Part shown: one piece after another, positions 1 to 8,434 of the stretch
Position numbering within the stretch: the first letter of the stretch is position 1
Layout: the number at the start of each line of letters is the position of its first letter
Assembly: GCA_036322835.1 (NCBI GenBank)
Contig: AP027304.1
Coordinates: 744,001 to 808,000, forward strand
Length of the DNA: 64,000 bases
Reading direction: 5' to 3'
Source of the DNA: Tenuifilaceae bacterium CYCD
GTDB lineage: Bacteria; Bacteroidota; Bacteroidia; Bacteroidales; Tenuifilaceae
Program-made: the position numbers and the translations under genes
Notes under the pieces: model-generated
Databases searched by the model: none
Told to the model about the DNA's origin: nothing
The model's input: the letters and a program-made list of their open reading frames with translations, nothing else

Positions 1-965
1 AAAGTACTGGAATTGGGCTAGCATTGACTAAAGAGTTGGTGAATATTCATCTAGGAACAATCAACGTTGAGAGCAAGCCAGGAGAAGGATCAACCTTCAC
101 CGTTGAAATTCCACTAAACTACGATGGATTTGAGTACAATATTGCTCAGGAAAATACGATTTCTGGCGAATCGATTGAATTTACAGACTCCAACGCGCCC
201 ACAGCAGCACTGCCAAAAACCGATTACTCCGTTCTGGTCATCGACGATAATGATGATATGCGGAAATTCATCATCAGCAATTTGAATTCGGAATACGAGG
301 TTTTCGAGGCAAGGAACGGAAAGGTGGGTGTCGACAAAGCATTTGAAATAGTTCCAGACATTATTATTTCCGATGTAATGATGCCCGAAATGGATGGCTT
401 TGAAGTTACACGAACTCTCAAAAACGATAAACGAACCAGCCATATCCCAGTAATCCTGCTAACCGCTCGTTCAACCATCGAAAGTAAAATCACGGGGCTT
501 GAAGCCGAAGCCGACGATTACCTTACTAAGCCATTCTACATAAAAGAACTAAAAATTAGAATTGGAAATATTCTAAAGAGTCGGCAAAAGCTAAGGGAAC
601 TATTTGGAAACTCAATAAATATTTCGCCAAGCGAAATAACGGTTTCATCGCTCGATGAACAGTTTATTGCCAAGGTGCTGGAGGTGGTTGAAAAGAATAT
701 GGACAATCCCGACTTCGATATTGAGGAATTTTGCGATCAGGTGGGAATGAGTAGAACCAATCTGCACCGAAAACTAAAAGCTATCACGAACAAATCTGCA
801 ACAGAATTTATCCGGAGCATCAGAATTAAAAGAGCAGCTCAACTGCTAAAGCAAAAAGCAGGAACAGTTTCCGATATCGCCTACATGGTTGGATTCAACA
901 ATCTCTCCTATTTTACCCGCTGCTTTAAGGAAGACATTGGAATAAATCCATCGGAATATAATTAA
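1..965 (+). CDS. Hybrid two-component system protein, C-terminal part (HATPase end, receiver, AraC HTH), 5' truncated
   Basis: The open frame runs in from the left edge. Its first visible residues, STGIGLALTKELV, are the G2 glycine box of a histidine-kinase ATPase, so the sensor half lies outside the window. Counting from the TTG at position 24, residues about 68-185 form a receiver domain with acidic pocket D74/D75, phospho-acceptor D117 (in SDVMMPEMDG) and conserved K169 (in LTKPF). Residues about 215-313 form an AraC-type double helix-turn-helix. Kinase, receiver and AraC output in one polypeptide is the hybrid two-component architecture typical of Bacteroidota, where it usually controls neighbouring polysaccharide or surface-protein genes. 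The next gene, a secreted LamG protein on the same strand, is the obvious candidate target. The signal it senses cannot be judged because the sensor domain is not in view. Confidence 0.93.
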   Translation, partial: STGIGLALTKELVNIHLGTINVESKPGEGSTFTVEIPLNYDGFEYNIAQENTISGESIEFTDSNAPTAALPKTDYSVLVIDDNDDMRKFIISNLNSEYEVFEARNGKVGVDKAFEIVPDIIISDVMMPEMDGFEVTRTLKNDKRTSHIPVILLTARSTIESKITGLEAEADDYLTKPFYIKELKIRIGNILKSRQKLRELFGNSINISPSEITVSSLDEQFIAKVLEVVEKNMDNPDFDIEEFCDQVGMSRTNLHRKLKAITNKSATEFIRSIRIKRAAQLLKQKAGTVSDIAYMVGFNNLSYFTRCFKEDIGINPSEYN

Positions 966-983
966 TACAAACACCTCTCTTAC

Positions 984-1006
984 TGTAACATATAACCATG
1001 TAACAT
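984..1006 (+). promoter_or_regulatory. Direct repeat TGTAACAT-N7-TGTAACAT, candidate AraC/HTCS operator
   Basis: Two perfect copies of TGTAACAT (984-991 and 999-1006) lie 15 bp apart, about one and a half helical turns, between the hybrid regulator and the LamG gene. They are roughly 50-70 bp upstream of the TAATTTTG promoter element. AraC-family regulators usually bind directly repeated half-sites upstream of their promoter. The repeat is seen; its role as the operator of the preceding regulator is inference. Confidence 0.4.
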
Positions 1007-1056
1007 TTGTGTTAAAGATTGGAACAATGGTGCAAAAGCGTGTTATTCGTATGCAA

Positions 1057-1064
1057 TAATTTTG
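1057..1064 (+). promoter_or_regulatory. Bacteroidota -7 element TAATTTTG for the LamG gene
   Basis: This matches TAnnTTTG and lies 17 bases before the ATG at 1081. I see no TTG/TTTG at the expected -33 distance, which would fit an activator-dependent promoter. Confidence 0.45.
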
Positions 1065-1080
1065 TGCCATTAACAATTTT

Positions 1081-4000
1081 ATGAGAGATGTTATGAGAAA
1101 ATCTTTACTACAAAATTTCAAGGCGCTAATGTCAATAGCATTAGTCTCTGTATCGAGTTTGGTAAACGCTCAAAACCCTTTGATTGCAAAATACCTGTTT
1201 AGCACAAACAATGCCGACTCGAGTGGAAGAGTAATTGTTGCCGAAAACTATGGGGCAACATACACAACCGATAGACTGGGCACCGACAACAATGCGATGA
1301 GTTTTGACGGGTCAAGTTCGTACCTGAATATTCCAGTACCCAACCTCCCGCTAAGCAACAATCCACGATCGATGAATATTTGGTTCAAAACCAACTACTA
1401 TGGTGCAGATTATAGATGCATGATTGCCTACGGATCCGCGGCTGCAGGAAAACCCATATTCCCAATTTTTTTGAGGTATGGTAAAGTATTTTACGAAAGC
1501 GGTAGCGGTTCCGATGCGCTTTACTCAAAAACCGAGGTAAATGACAATAGCTGGCACATGGCCACAGTTACATATAACGGAAGTAAGATAATACTTTACG
1601 TTGATGGGGTAGCCAATGACAGCGTATCTACTACAATTGTAACCGATCCATCTGCAGTATGGGTAGGAAAATGCGTTTGGGAGAATCGATTCGGTTTTAA
1701 CGGATCATTGGATGAACCCAGCATTTATAATAGGGCATTAACAAAAACAGAAGTTGAGCAACTATATTCCGAAAATATTCCAACTGATGGATTAATTGCA
1801 CATTACAGACTAAATAATAATCTAGAAAATGGTCAACCCATAAGGGCAACCCTCGAGAGCGTAAAATACACCAACGATAGATTTGGAAATTTAAACAATG
1901 CTATTCGATTTGAGGGTAACAGTAAATCCTACCTCAACTTCAACACCCCTGAGCTTCCATTAAACGATGCACCAAGAAGTATCTCTCTCTGGTTTAAGAC
2001 AAGCGTTAAGCCAAGTGAAACAATTGTTGTTTGGGGTTACGGTCAGGCTGTAGCAGGCGCACCAATTTTCACCATTATGCTAAATACCGAAGGAAAACTC
2101 TACTTTGAATCTGGTTGGGGTAATAACCCATTATATTCAAAGGAAACAGTTTACGACAACAGATGGCATCATGCTGTGTACACTTACAATTCAGATACTC
2201 TCCGTATGTATCTTGATGGAGCCATTCAGGATAGCGTTGCTGTTGAGCTACAAACTCAAAGCAGTATGGTTTTGGCTGGAAAATGTATTTGGACAGGAGC
2301 AAATGCTTTTAATGGAAGCATTGACGACATTCTTTTCTACAATAAATCAATCAACGCTTCGCAGGTTGACTCCCTATTTAAAATTGGAGGAATGGATGCC
2401 TACCAAGATTTGGCGGTATCAGAAGTGATAATCAAAAATCCCGATCAAACTATAATAGCAGGAAATCAACTCCAGCTAAGCGCACAGATTCTACCAATAA
2501 ACACTATAAATCAGAAAAAAATATGGGAATCGAACAATGATGAAATTGCGCAAGTAGATACTACCGGAATAGTTAAAACTTTTTGGAATAAATCGGGCTC
2601 AGTGAAGATTATCTGCAAATCGTACTCGGATAATACAAAAACCGATACACTCCATCTAACTATAAACGCCCAAACAGCCCTGCCCGATTCTGGCTTGGTG
2701 GCATACTATCCGCTAAATGGAAACACCACCGACATGGGGCCTTACGCCAACAATGGAGACGCCAACAATGGAGTATCGTTCGGCCTCGATCGCTTTGGGA
2801 ATAACTCCGGAGCAGCCTCGTTTGATGGTGTTGACGATTACATTCAGGCAAATGTTGATATGGGAACTTTCTCAAATAACTGGACTATATCGGCATGGTT
2901 CAACAAAAAGCAAAATGTAACCTGGAGCGGCATTGTCTCAAATAACGTTGGCGTTTATAGTTGCCCTTTAATCACCTCAATCAATAATACAAACAATATA
3001 GGAATAAACAATTCTGGGGTCAACGAAACCAATGTATCCGCCAATATTGGCACCAACTATTTCGACAAATGGGTATTCTCAACCATCAGTTACTCCAAGG
3101 AAAACAACAAAATAACAATGGTAATTTATGCCCCAGACTCAACCTATAGGGTTGTAGAGGAAATTCCCTGGAAGCTGAAGTTTACCGATAAAATATACAT
3201 CGGACGTCATTTCTCCGGAGGTATGCAGATTCATAAAGGAGCAATTAGCGATGTTAGATTGTACAACAGGAACCTAAACGAAACCGAGATAGACTCATTA
3301 TACCATAGAAATGGATGGTTACCCTATACAAACGTTCCGGTAACAAACGTTGAAATTAAAACCCCAGATCAGGCTATTGATGCCGGTAAAAAGATTACAG
3401 CACAAGCATTCGTATATCCAGCAAATACAACAAACAGAGGAATAGTATGGAAATCGTTAGACGAATCGAAAGCTACCGTTGATGCCAATGGAATAATTTC
3501 AACTAACTGGAAGGAAAGTGGCGAGGTTAAGATTGTTTGCTTAGCAGCATCGGATAATACTAAAACCGACACAATAAAAATCACAATAAACGAACTTATC
3601 ACCGATTTAGAGAATGGCCTACTCATGTACTACCCATTCAACGGAAATGCCGATGACGAAAGCGAATTCACAAACAATGGTTCAGTTAAAGGCGCTAAAC
3701 TCACCTACGATAGGTTTGGAAATCCCAATAAAGCATTTAGTTTTGATGGAAACGATCAAATTATAGTAGAGTCCTCAAATCACCCAACCGGCAATGTTAA
3801 TGCAACGTATTGCTTCTGGTTCATAAGCAGAGCTGACAATACCGGCAAGGTATTGATCAATGCTGGGGAAAATACATCAAATAAACGATCGGGCGTGGTT
3901 GTTTCGAATGGTGGTACACTTTTTTACGTTGCACACTATAACGACTGCGGATTTAACACACCCCAACCAATAAACAAATGGGTATTTGTTACTATGCAAA

Positions 4001-5415
4001 AAAGCAACGACACATTAACTCTATACATAAATGGAACTTATGCTGGTATAAATAAAATAAACCCTGGCCAAAACCTAACTAGCACTAAGTTCAGCATCGG
4101 GGGAAATGGTAGTAACTGGTATGGAGGTGAATTCTTCAATGGGTTTATTGATGATGTTCGGGTGTACAGCAGAAGCTTAAACGAAAAAGAAATTGACTCG
4201 CTGTACCGTGAGAATGGATGGGCAGGGTATCAGGATATTGATCCATCAGGTGTTAAAATAATAAATACAGAAACCAGCATTGTTGCCGGCAATAAGCTTC
4301 AAATGAATGCTACTGCGCTCCCTACAAACACTACTAAAAATCAACTCTGGTGGAAAAGTCTAAACAGCGATATCGCCTCCGTCGATAGCCTTACAGGAAA
4401 AGTAACTTCATTCAATGGCATAACAGGAAACGTTGATATTGTATGCAAAATTAACGATTATGATATATCCGACACATTACGCTTAACGGTTAAATCGGAA
4501 CCGCTAAACCTAGACTCCCTATTGGTGTACCGTCTCAAACTCAATGGAAATTCAAACGATACAAGTGGTAACAACTTTAATGGAATTATTTTCGGTGCAA
4601 CTTCAGTCCAAAATATGGATGGAGAAAATAATAAAGCATACGAATTCAATGGAACCGATCAATATATTGAAATGCCAGCCGAGGCAACAAACGACTTACA
4701 AGAATTTACATTCTCTTGCTGGATTAAAACAACCGAAAGTAGAAGTAACGGAACTTACTGGAATCGTCCCTGTATATTTGGTAACTCAACGCCCAGCTCT
4801 CCCGATGCTGACTTTGGAATCATTACAAATGATGGCTACATAGGAATATGGAGCGGATTGGACGCACCCTATGATAACGAAACAGTTTCCACTACAAAAA
4901 TTAACGATAACCAATGGCATTTAATATCCTGTACCTATAATGGAGACTCCTTAAAACTTTATGTAGATGGAGCAGATATCAACTGCAGACTAAAAGCAAT
5001 TCAACGGTTGAACACCTATGGCTACTGGATTATGGCTCAGCACTACTATAGCGGTGGCGCAAACTTTTACCACCAAGGAACTATTGATGAGGTGAGGTTA
5101 TATAGTCGAGCCCTTTATCCATCGGAAATACAGGAACTTTACAATTCACCAAATACAGGAATAATAACCAATAACACAAACAACCTTAATATTGAACTAT
5201 ACCCTAACCCTGCAAGTAATTATATCATAGTAAAACATGACGATGTAGAGTTAATGGATATTACGATAAACGACATCAATGGAAGAACTGTTAAGCAACT
5301 TCACAACTTAAATCCAAACGAAAGGATTGACATCTCCACAGTTCAAAATGGACTTTATATTGTAACACTTAGAACCTCCAAAAAGGTTCTAAGTACTAAA
5401 TTCTTGAAAAACTAA
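1081..5415 (+). CDS. Large secreted protein: five LamG-like domains, Ig-like (Big2) linkers and a T9SS sorting domain
   Basis: 1444 residues. An N-terminal signal peptide ends near VNAQ (residue about 31). Five concanavalin/LamG-3-like domains start near residues 35, 237, 545, 845 and 1145. Each opens with a Y-x-L/F-N-G-N type strand and closes with a 'GxIDDvrlYnRaLnexEIdsLY' type block. Big2-like Ig modules near residues 444-530, 752-838 and 1053-1140 separate the later LamG domains. The last ~75 residues (from IELYPNPASN) look like a type A T9SS C-terminal sorting domain ending in KFLKN. It is therefore probably exported through the SprA translocon and attached to or released from the surface, binding carbohydrate or matrix. 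An alternative ATG lies at 1093. No catalytic domain is visible, so this looks like a binding or adhesin protein. Its location next to a hybrid AraC regulator suggests regulated expression. Confidence 0.9.
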   Translation: MRDVMRKSLLQNFKALMSIALVSVSSLVNAQNPLIAKYLFSTNNADSSGRVIVAENYGATYTTDRLGTDNNAMSFDGSSSYLNIPVPNLPLSNNPRSMNIWFKTNYYGADYRCMIAYGSAAAGKPIFPIFLRYGKVFYESGSGSDALYSKTEVNDNSWHMATVTYNGSKIILYVDGVANDSVSTTIVTDPSAVWVGKCVWENRFGFNGSLDEPSIYNRALTKTEVEQLYSENIPTDGLIAHYRLNNNLENGQPIRATLESVKYTNDRFGNLNNAIRFEGNSKSYLNFNTPELPLNDAPRSISLWFKTSVKPSETIVVWGYGQAVAGAPIFTIMLNTEGKLYFESGWGNNPLYSKETVYDNRWHHAVYTYNSDTLRMYLDGAIQDSVAVELQTQSSMVLAGKCIWTGANAFNGSIDDILFYNKSINASQVDSLFKIGGMDAYQDLAVSEVIIKNPDQTIIAGNQLQLSAQILPINTINQKKIWESNNDEIAQVDTTGIVKTFWNKSGSVKIICKSYSDNTKTDTLHLTINAQTALPDSGLVAYYPLNGNTTDMGPYANNGDANNGVSFGLDRFGNNSGAASFDGVDDYIQANVDMGTFSNNWTISAWFNKKQNVTWSGIVSNNVGVYSCPLITSINNTNNIGINNSGVNETNVSANIGTNYFDKWVFSTISYSKENNKITMVIYAPDSTYRVVEEIPWKLKFTDKIYIGRHFSGGMQIHKGAISDVRLYNRNLNETEIDSLYHRNGWLPYTNVPVTNVEIKTPDQAIDAGKKITAQAFVYPANTTNRGIVWKSLDESKATVDANGIISTNWKESGEVKIVCLAASDNTKTDTIKITINELITDLENGLLMYYPFNGNADDESEFTNNGSVKGAKLTYDRFGNPNKAFSFDGNDQIIVESSNHPTGNVNATYCFWFISRADNTGKVLINAGENTSNKRSGVVVSNGGTLFYVAHYNDCGFNTPQPINKWVFVTMQKSNDTLTLYINGTYAGINKINPGQNLTSTKFSIGGNGSNWYGGEFFNGFIDDVRVYSRSLNEKEIDSLYRENGWAGYQDIDPSGVKIINTETSIVAGNKLQMNATALPTNTTKNQLWWKSLNSDIASVDSLTGKVTSFNGITGNVDIVCKINDYDISDTLRLTVKSEPLNLDSLLVYRLKLNGNSNDTSGNNFNGIIFGATSVQNMDGENNKAYEFNGTDQYIEMPAEATNDLQEFTFSCWIKTTESRSNGTYWNRPCIFGNSTPSSPDADFGIITNDGYIGIWSGLDAPYDNETVSTTKINDNQWHLISCTYNGDSLKLYVDGADINCRLKAIQRLNTYGYWIMAQHYYSGGANFYHQGTIDEVRLYSRALYPSEIQELYNSPNTGIITNNTNNLNIELYPNPASNYIIVKHDDVELMDITINDINGRTVKQLHNLNPNERIDISTVQNGLYIVTLRTSKKVLSTKFLKN

Positions 5416-5435
5416 ATCAGAAGTTTTAGGAAGCA

Positions 5436-5466
5436 AAAGGTCACCTCAAATTGAGGTGACCTTTTT
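5436..5466. terminator. Bidirectional rho-independent terminator
   Basis: A perfect hairpin, AAAGGTCACCTCAA / TTGAGGTGACCTTT, has A-rich and T-rich flanks. It lies between the convergent LamG gene (ends 5415) and the minus-strand repeat protein (ends 5473) and can serve both. Confidence 0.9.
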
Positions 5467-5472
5467 ATGTAT

Positions 5473-6741
5473 CTAAAATCGAACTCCAACGCTAAATCCA
5501 GGATACATCTTGACATTTGTTTTGTTGTTGTAAGTTTTGTTAAATACATGCCAAGGAGCATAGTCCGAGTTAATGGCTTTGCCATCTGTTACATCGGACA
5601 CCAAAACATTCCACGATGGTCCACCGAACACCGTTAGGTTATCGCTTAACCTTACTGCTACTAATGCATTAACTCTGTTATGAAGATTTAACCGATCAGC
5701 ATCCCAATTATCATCATCGTTAACCTGAAAACTAATAGCCTCAAGGTTTAAGTCAACTCGACCTTTAAGTGGCACAATGGTTCCAATACCATATCCCCAT
5801 CCCCAGTAAATTCTCTCATCCCGAACCGATGCACCAACCGCAATTATGTTGTAAAAACTATTTGTTCCAGTTTTGTAGCTTAGCACTCCATACATCGACT
5901 CATTTCCGCTAATCTCGAACTTGTGGTAACCATTCCGAACAAAACTAACAAGACCAATGGAAACGCCCTTTTCAAGAGAATCAACATAGTTGAATACTCC
6001 CAGCTGCAATCCTTTTAAACTTTTAGTGTAGTTAAAAAAACCTGAAATCTGAGCACCATCAAGTTCCTTCGTATTAATATTCGCAAAACCAGATAACTGA
6101 AGACCCTTTAAACATCCATCGTTAATATTTCCAAACCCGCTAATTTGTGGGCCTCTCGTATCGCTAAAGTTAAAATTCGAAAATCCGGCAATTTGTCCCT
6201 TGGTATTGCTTTTTGAATAATTAGCAAAGCCAGCACCCTGAAATCCATCGATGGAATCGGTTACAACATTAACAAAGCCCGTTAGCTGAACTCCATTGTA
6301 GTTTCCCCTTACAACATTGGCAAATCCCGAACCCTGAAATCCTGAACTACTTGCTAACGCAACATTGGCATAACCCGAAAACTGAACTCCCCTAAATTTT
6401 TGATGGTTGTAATTAATGAATCCGGCACCTTGAAATCCTTTCCCCTTTTGTAAATCGATATTGGCATAACCTGCAAATTGAACACCGTCCATATCGCCTT
6501 TTAGAATATTGGCGAATCCCCCAAACTCAGCACCCTTCAATCCTCCATTGTAGCCCGCAAGTATATTGATTGAAAAATTATTTGTTTTATTTCGCGCCTC
6601 AAGGCCGTTTGTTCCCAGCGGAGTAACAAGTGTCAACTGAAATGCTCTTTTTGATGAATTATCCTCATTCTGTGCATGTGAATAGTTTGTAAAAATCGCA
6701 CTTAATCCTAACACAAATAAAATCTTTACTGTTGTTTTCAT
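5473..6741 (-). CDS. Exported protein with tandem GxQxxGFxN repeats (LA_2272-type surface repeats)
   Basis: 422 residues with a clear signal peptide (cleavage near SHAQ, residue about 24). From about residue 65 to 260 the chain is a run of about ten repeats of roughly 20 residues built on G-x-Q-x-[SAT]-G-F/Y-x-N, for example GVQFAGYAN, GFQGAGFAN and GLQLSGFAN. This resembles the repeat found in LA_2272/LA_2273-type surface proteins and suggests a regular beta structure. The C-terminal ~150 residues alternate polar and hydrophobic residues and end in ...MYPGFSVGVRF; a final aromatic residue is typical of an outer-membrane beta-barrel. Function is unknown. It is probably an outer-membrane or surface protein. 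It has its own transcription unit: the left-hand neighbour is convergent and the right-hand one divergent. Confidence 0.8.
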   Translation of the reverse strand: MKTTVKILFVLGLSAIFTNYSHAQNEDNSSKRAFQLTLVTPLGTNGLEARNKTNNFSINILAGYNGGLKGAEFGGFANILKGDMDGVQFAGYANIDLQKGKGFQGAGFINYNHQKFRGVQFSGYANVALASSSGFQGSGFANVVRGNYNGVQLTGFVNVVTDSIDGFQGAGFANYSKSNTKGQIAGFSNFNFSDTRGPQISGFGNINDGCLKGLQLSGFANINTKELDGAQISGFFNYTKSLKGLQLGVFNYVDSLEKGVSIGLVSFVRNGYHKFEISGNESMYGVLSYKTGTNSFYNIIAVGASVRDERIYWGWGYGIGTIVPLKGRVDLNLEAISFQVNDDDNWDADRLNLHNRVNALVAVRLSDNLTVFGGPSWNVLVSDVTDGKAINSDYAPWHVFNKTYNNKTNVKMYPGFSVGVRF

Positions 6742-6856
6742 AGTAATTTAAATTAGTTTTTCGAGAAGTGAAATTTTTCACTTTGATTCAATGACAACCT
6801 ACTTTAACAATACCCCTATTCATCACTAAAAAATTTTTAATAACTTTATTAAATTC

Positions 6857-6864
6857 TATTTTTG
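6857..6864 (+). promoter_or_regulatory. -7 element TATTTTTG upstream of the marC-like gene
   Basis: A TAnnTTTG match 22 bases before the ATG at 6886. No clear -33 partner is visible. Confidence 0.4.
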
Positions 6865-6885
6865 AACACGTAAACTCCAAAGTAT

Positions 6886-7509
6886 ATGTTGGCCTTCAAG
6901 GTAAAACTACTTCTAAGTTGTTTCGTTGCAATTATTGCATTGGTAAATCCAATACAAAAGGTGTTTGTTATAACAAGTTTACAGAATCAATTCGATGAAG
7001 CGAGTACCCGAATAATTGCCATTAAGGCCACAATCACTGCATTTATAATACTGGTGTTTTTCCTCTTGCTAGGCGAGATTGTGTTTAACTACGCGTTCCA
7101 TGTAGAACTGTACGCCTTCCAAATCACCTGCGGAATAGTTCTTTTTTACAACGGTATTAGCGGATTGCAAAAAGGAATGTTTATTCATGTGGATAAAAAC
7201 ATAACTATCAAAGACATAACCGCCGTACCAATTGCAATACCAATGATAGCAGGGCCTGCAACCATAACAGCAGCGGTAACATTCCCAGCTCACTATGGTC
7301 GTACCAACACCATTGTTTCAATTGCCGCAGCTCTAGCAATAACACTTGTTTTCATGATTTATGCACGGCATATCGGGAAATTTCTTTCTAAATATAACCT
7401 AATGAATCCTTTGGTTCGAATCTTTGGATTAATAGTAGCTACAATTGGCGTACAAATGATTCTTAACGGAGTTTGGACCTTTGTTACTGAACTCAGTAAA
7501 TCTATTTAA
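6886..7509 (+). CDS. MarC family integral membrane protein
   Basis: 207 residues, almost entirely hydrophobic, with about six predicted membrane helices. The N-terminal stretch ...CFVAIIALVNPIQKVFVI matches the opening helix of the MarC/YhgN family, which carries a conserved N-P. A second family-typical block, PIAIPMIAGPATITA, sits near residues 112-127. Length agrees with the family (about 200-215). The family was once named for multiple antibiotic resistance, but that role has been withdrawn and its transport substrate is unknown. It is preceded by its own TATTTTTG element and followed 67 bases later by the acyltransferase pair, which has another promoter element, so it is probably monocistronic. 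Confidence 0.9.
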   Translation: MLAFKVKLLLSCFVAIIALVNPIQKVFVITSLQNQFDEASTRIIAIKATITAFIILVFFLLLGEIVFNYAFHVELYAFQITCGIVLFYNGISGLQKGMFIHVDKNITIKDITAVPIAIPMIAGPATITAAVTFPAHYGRTNTIVSIAAALAITLVFMIYARHIGKFLSKYNLMNPLVRIFGLIVATIGVQMILNGVWTFVTELSKSI

Positions 7510-7546
7510 ACAGATAATCTGCATTACAAAAACCTAAGAGGATTGC

Positions 7547-7554
7547 TATATTTG
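7547..7554 (+). promoter_or_regulatory. -7 element TATATTTG upstream of the glsA-like gene
   Basis: A TAnnTTTG match 22 bases before the GTG start at 7577. Confidence 0.5.
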
Positions 7555-7576
7555 CATGAATTAAGTATAGCAAAAA

Positions 7577-8401
7577 GTGGAAAAAGAGAAATTTATAGAT
7601 ATTGACAAGGTTATTGCATCAAAAAACCCTCGCTTACTAAAGGTTTTACCGCGCTTCTTGATCAACTACTTAAAAAGAATTATCCATCAGGATGAGATAA
7701 ATGAAATTCTGGAAAAACGCGGGGATAAAACTGGCGTTGATTTTATTGATGAGGTTCTTAAAATGATGAATGTGTCCTATACCTTTGAGGGACTAGAAAA
7801 CATCGATCCAAATGGCCATTACATTTTTGCCTCAAACCACCCACTTGGGGGATTGGACGGAATGATACTAATCCATTTGCTGGGACAAAAGTTTCCCGAG
7901 GTTAAATTCCCCGTGAACGATCTTTTAATGCATATAACACAGCTACACAGCGTGTTCATTCCGGTAAACAAGCACGGAGCGCAATCCTCACAAAATGCCC
8001 GACTCATTGAGGATGCGTATGCATCGTCCACCCAAATACTATACTTTCCAGCAGGTTTGTGCTCACGTAAAAAAGGCAAAGGAATATGCGATCTTGAGTG
8101 GAAAAAGAGTTTCATTGTTAAATCCGTGAAGCACAACCGCGATGTAGTTCCCGTTTTTTTTACAGGACAAAACTCAAAGTTTTTCTATAATCTTGCACGC
8201 TTAAGAACTTTCCTTGGCATCAAGGCCAATCTTGAAATGCTTTACCTTGTTGACGAAATGTTTAGGCAAAAAGGAAAGCGTATCAGCGTTAAATTCGGAA
8301 AACCAATACCATACAGCACCTTCAACAACTCAAAAACACCTTTGGGATGGGCCTATTGGGTAAAAAATATTGTTTACCAAATGCAATCTCAAAAAAAATA
8401 A
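7577..8401 (+). CDS. glsA: Lysophospholipid-type O-acyltransferase, probably GlsA of glycine-lipid synthesis
   Basis: 274 residues from a GTG start, the first start codon downstream of a TATATTTG element. It is a PlsC-superfamily acyltransferase. The acyl-transfer motif near residues 88-96 is NHPLGGLDG, so the catalytic His and Asp are five residues apart (HX5D) rather than the usual HX4D. A downstream FPAG block (near residue 157) matches the substrate-binding motif of the superfamily. It is followed 33 bases later by an N-acyltransferase, the arrangement of glsA/glsB in Bacteroides, where GlsB N-acylates glycine and GlsA adds the second, ester-linked acyl chain to give membrane glycine lipids (OlsA/OlsB do the equivalent on ornithine). 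The assignment to glycine rather than ornithine is inferred from taxonomy. Confidence 0.8.
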   Translation: MEKEKFIDIDKVIASKNPRLLKVLPRFLINYLKRIIHQDEINEILEKRGDKTGVDFIDEVLKMMNVSYTFEGLENIDPNGHYIFASNHPLGGLDGMILIHLLGQKFPEVKFPVNDLLMHITQLHSVFIPVNKHGAQSSQNARLIEDAYASSTQILYFPAGLCSRKKGKGICDLEWKKSFIVKSVKHNRDVVPVFFTGQNSKFFYNLARLRTFLGIKANLEMLYLVDEMFRQKGKRISVKFGKPIPYSTFNNSKTPLGWAYWVKNIVYQMQSQKK

Positions 8402-8407
8402 TTGGAA

Positions 8408-8415
8408 TAACTTTG
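8408..8415 (+). promoter_or_regulatory. -7 element TAACTTTG upstream of the glsB-like gene
   Basis: A TAnnTTTG match 20 bases before the ATG at 8435. The second acyltransferase may therefore have its own promoter as well as read-through from glsA. Confidence 0.45.
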
Positions 8416-8434
8416 CACTTTATATTTTCTGATA

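Noticed and set aside
6766-6783. AAGTGAAA/TTTCACTT dyad upstream of the repeat-protein gene
   Set aside because: Short, AT-rich and without a T tract or clear promoter context; it could occur by chance in this composition.
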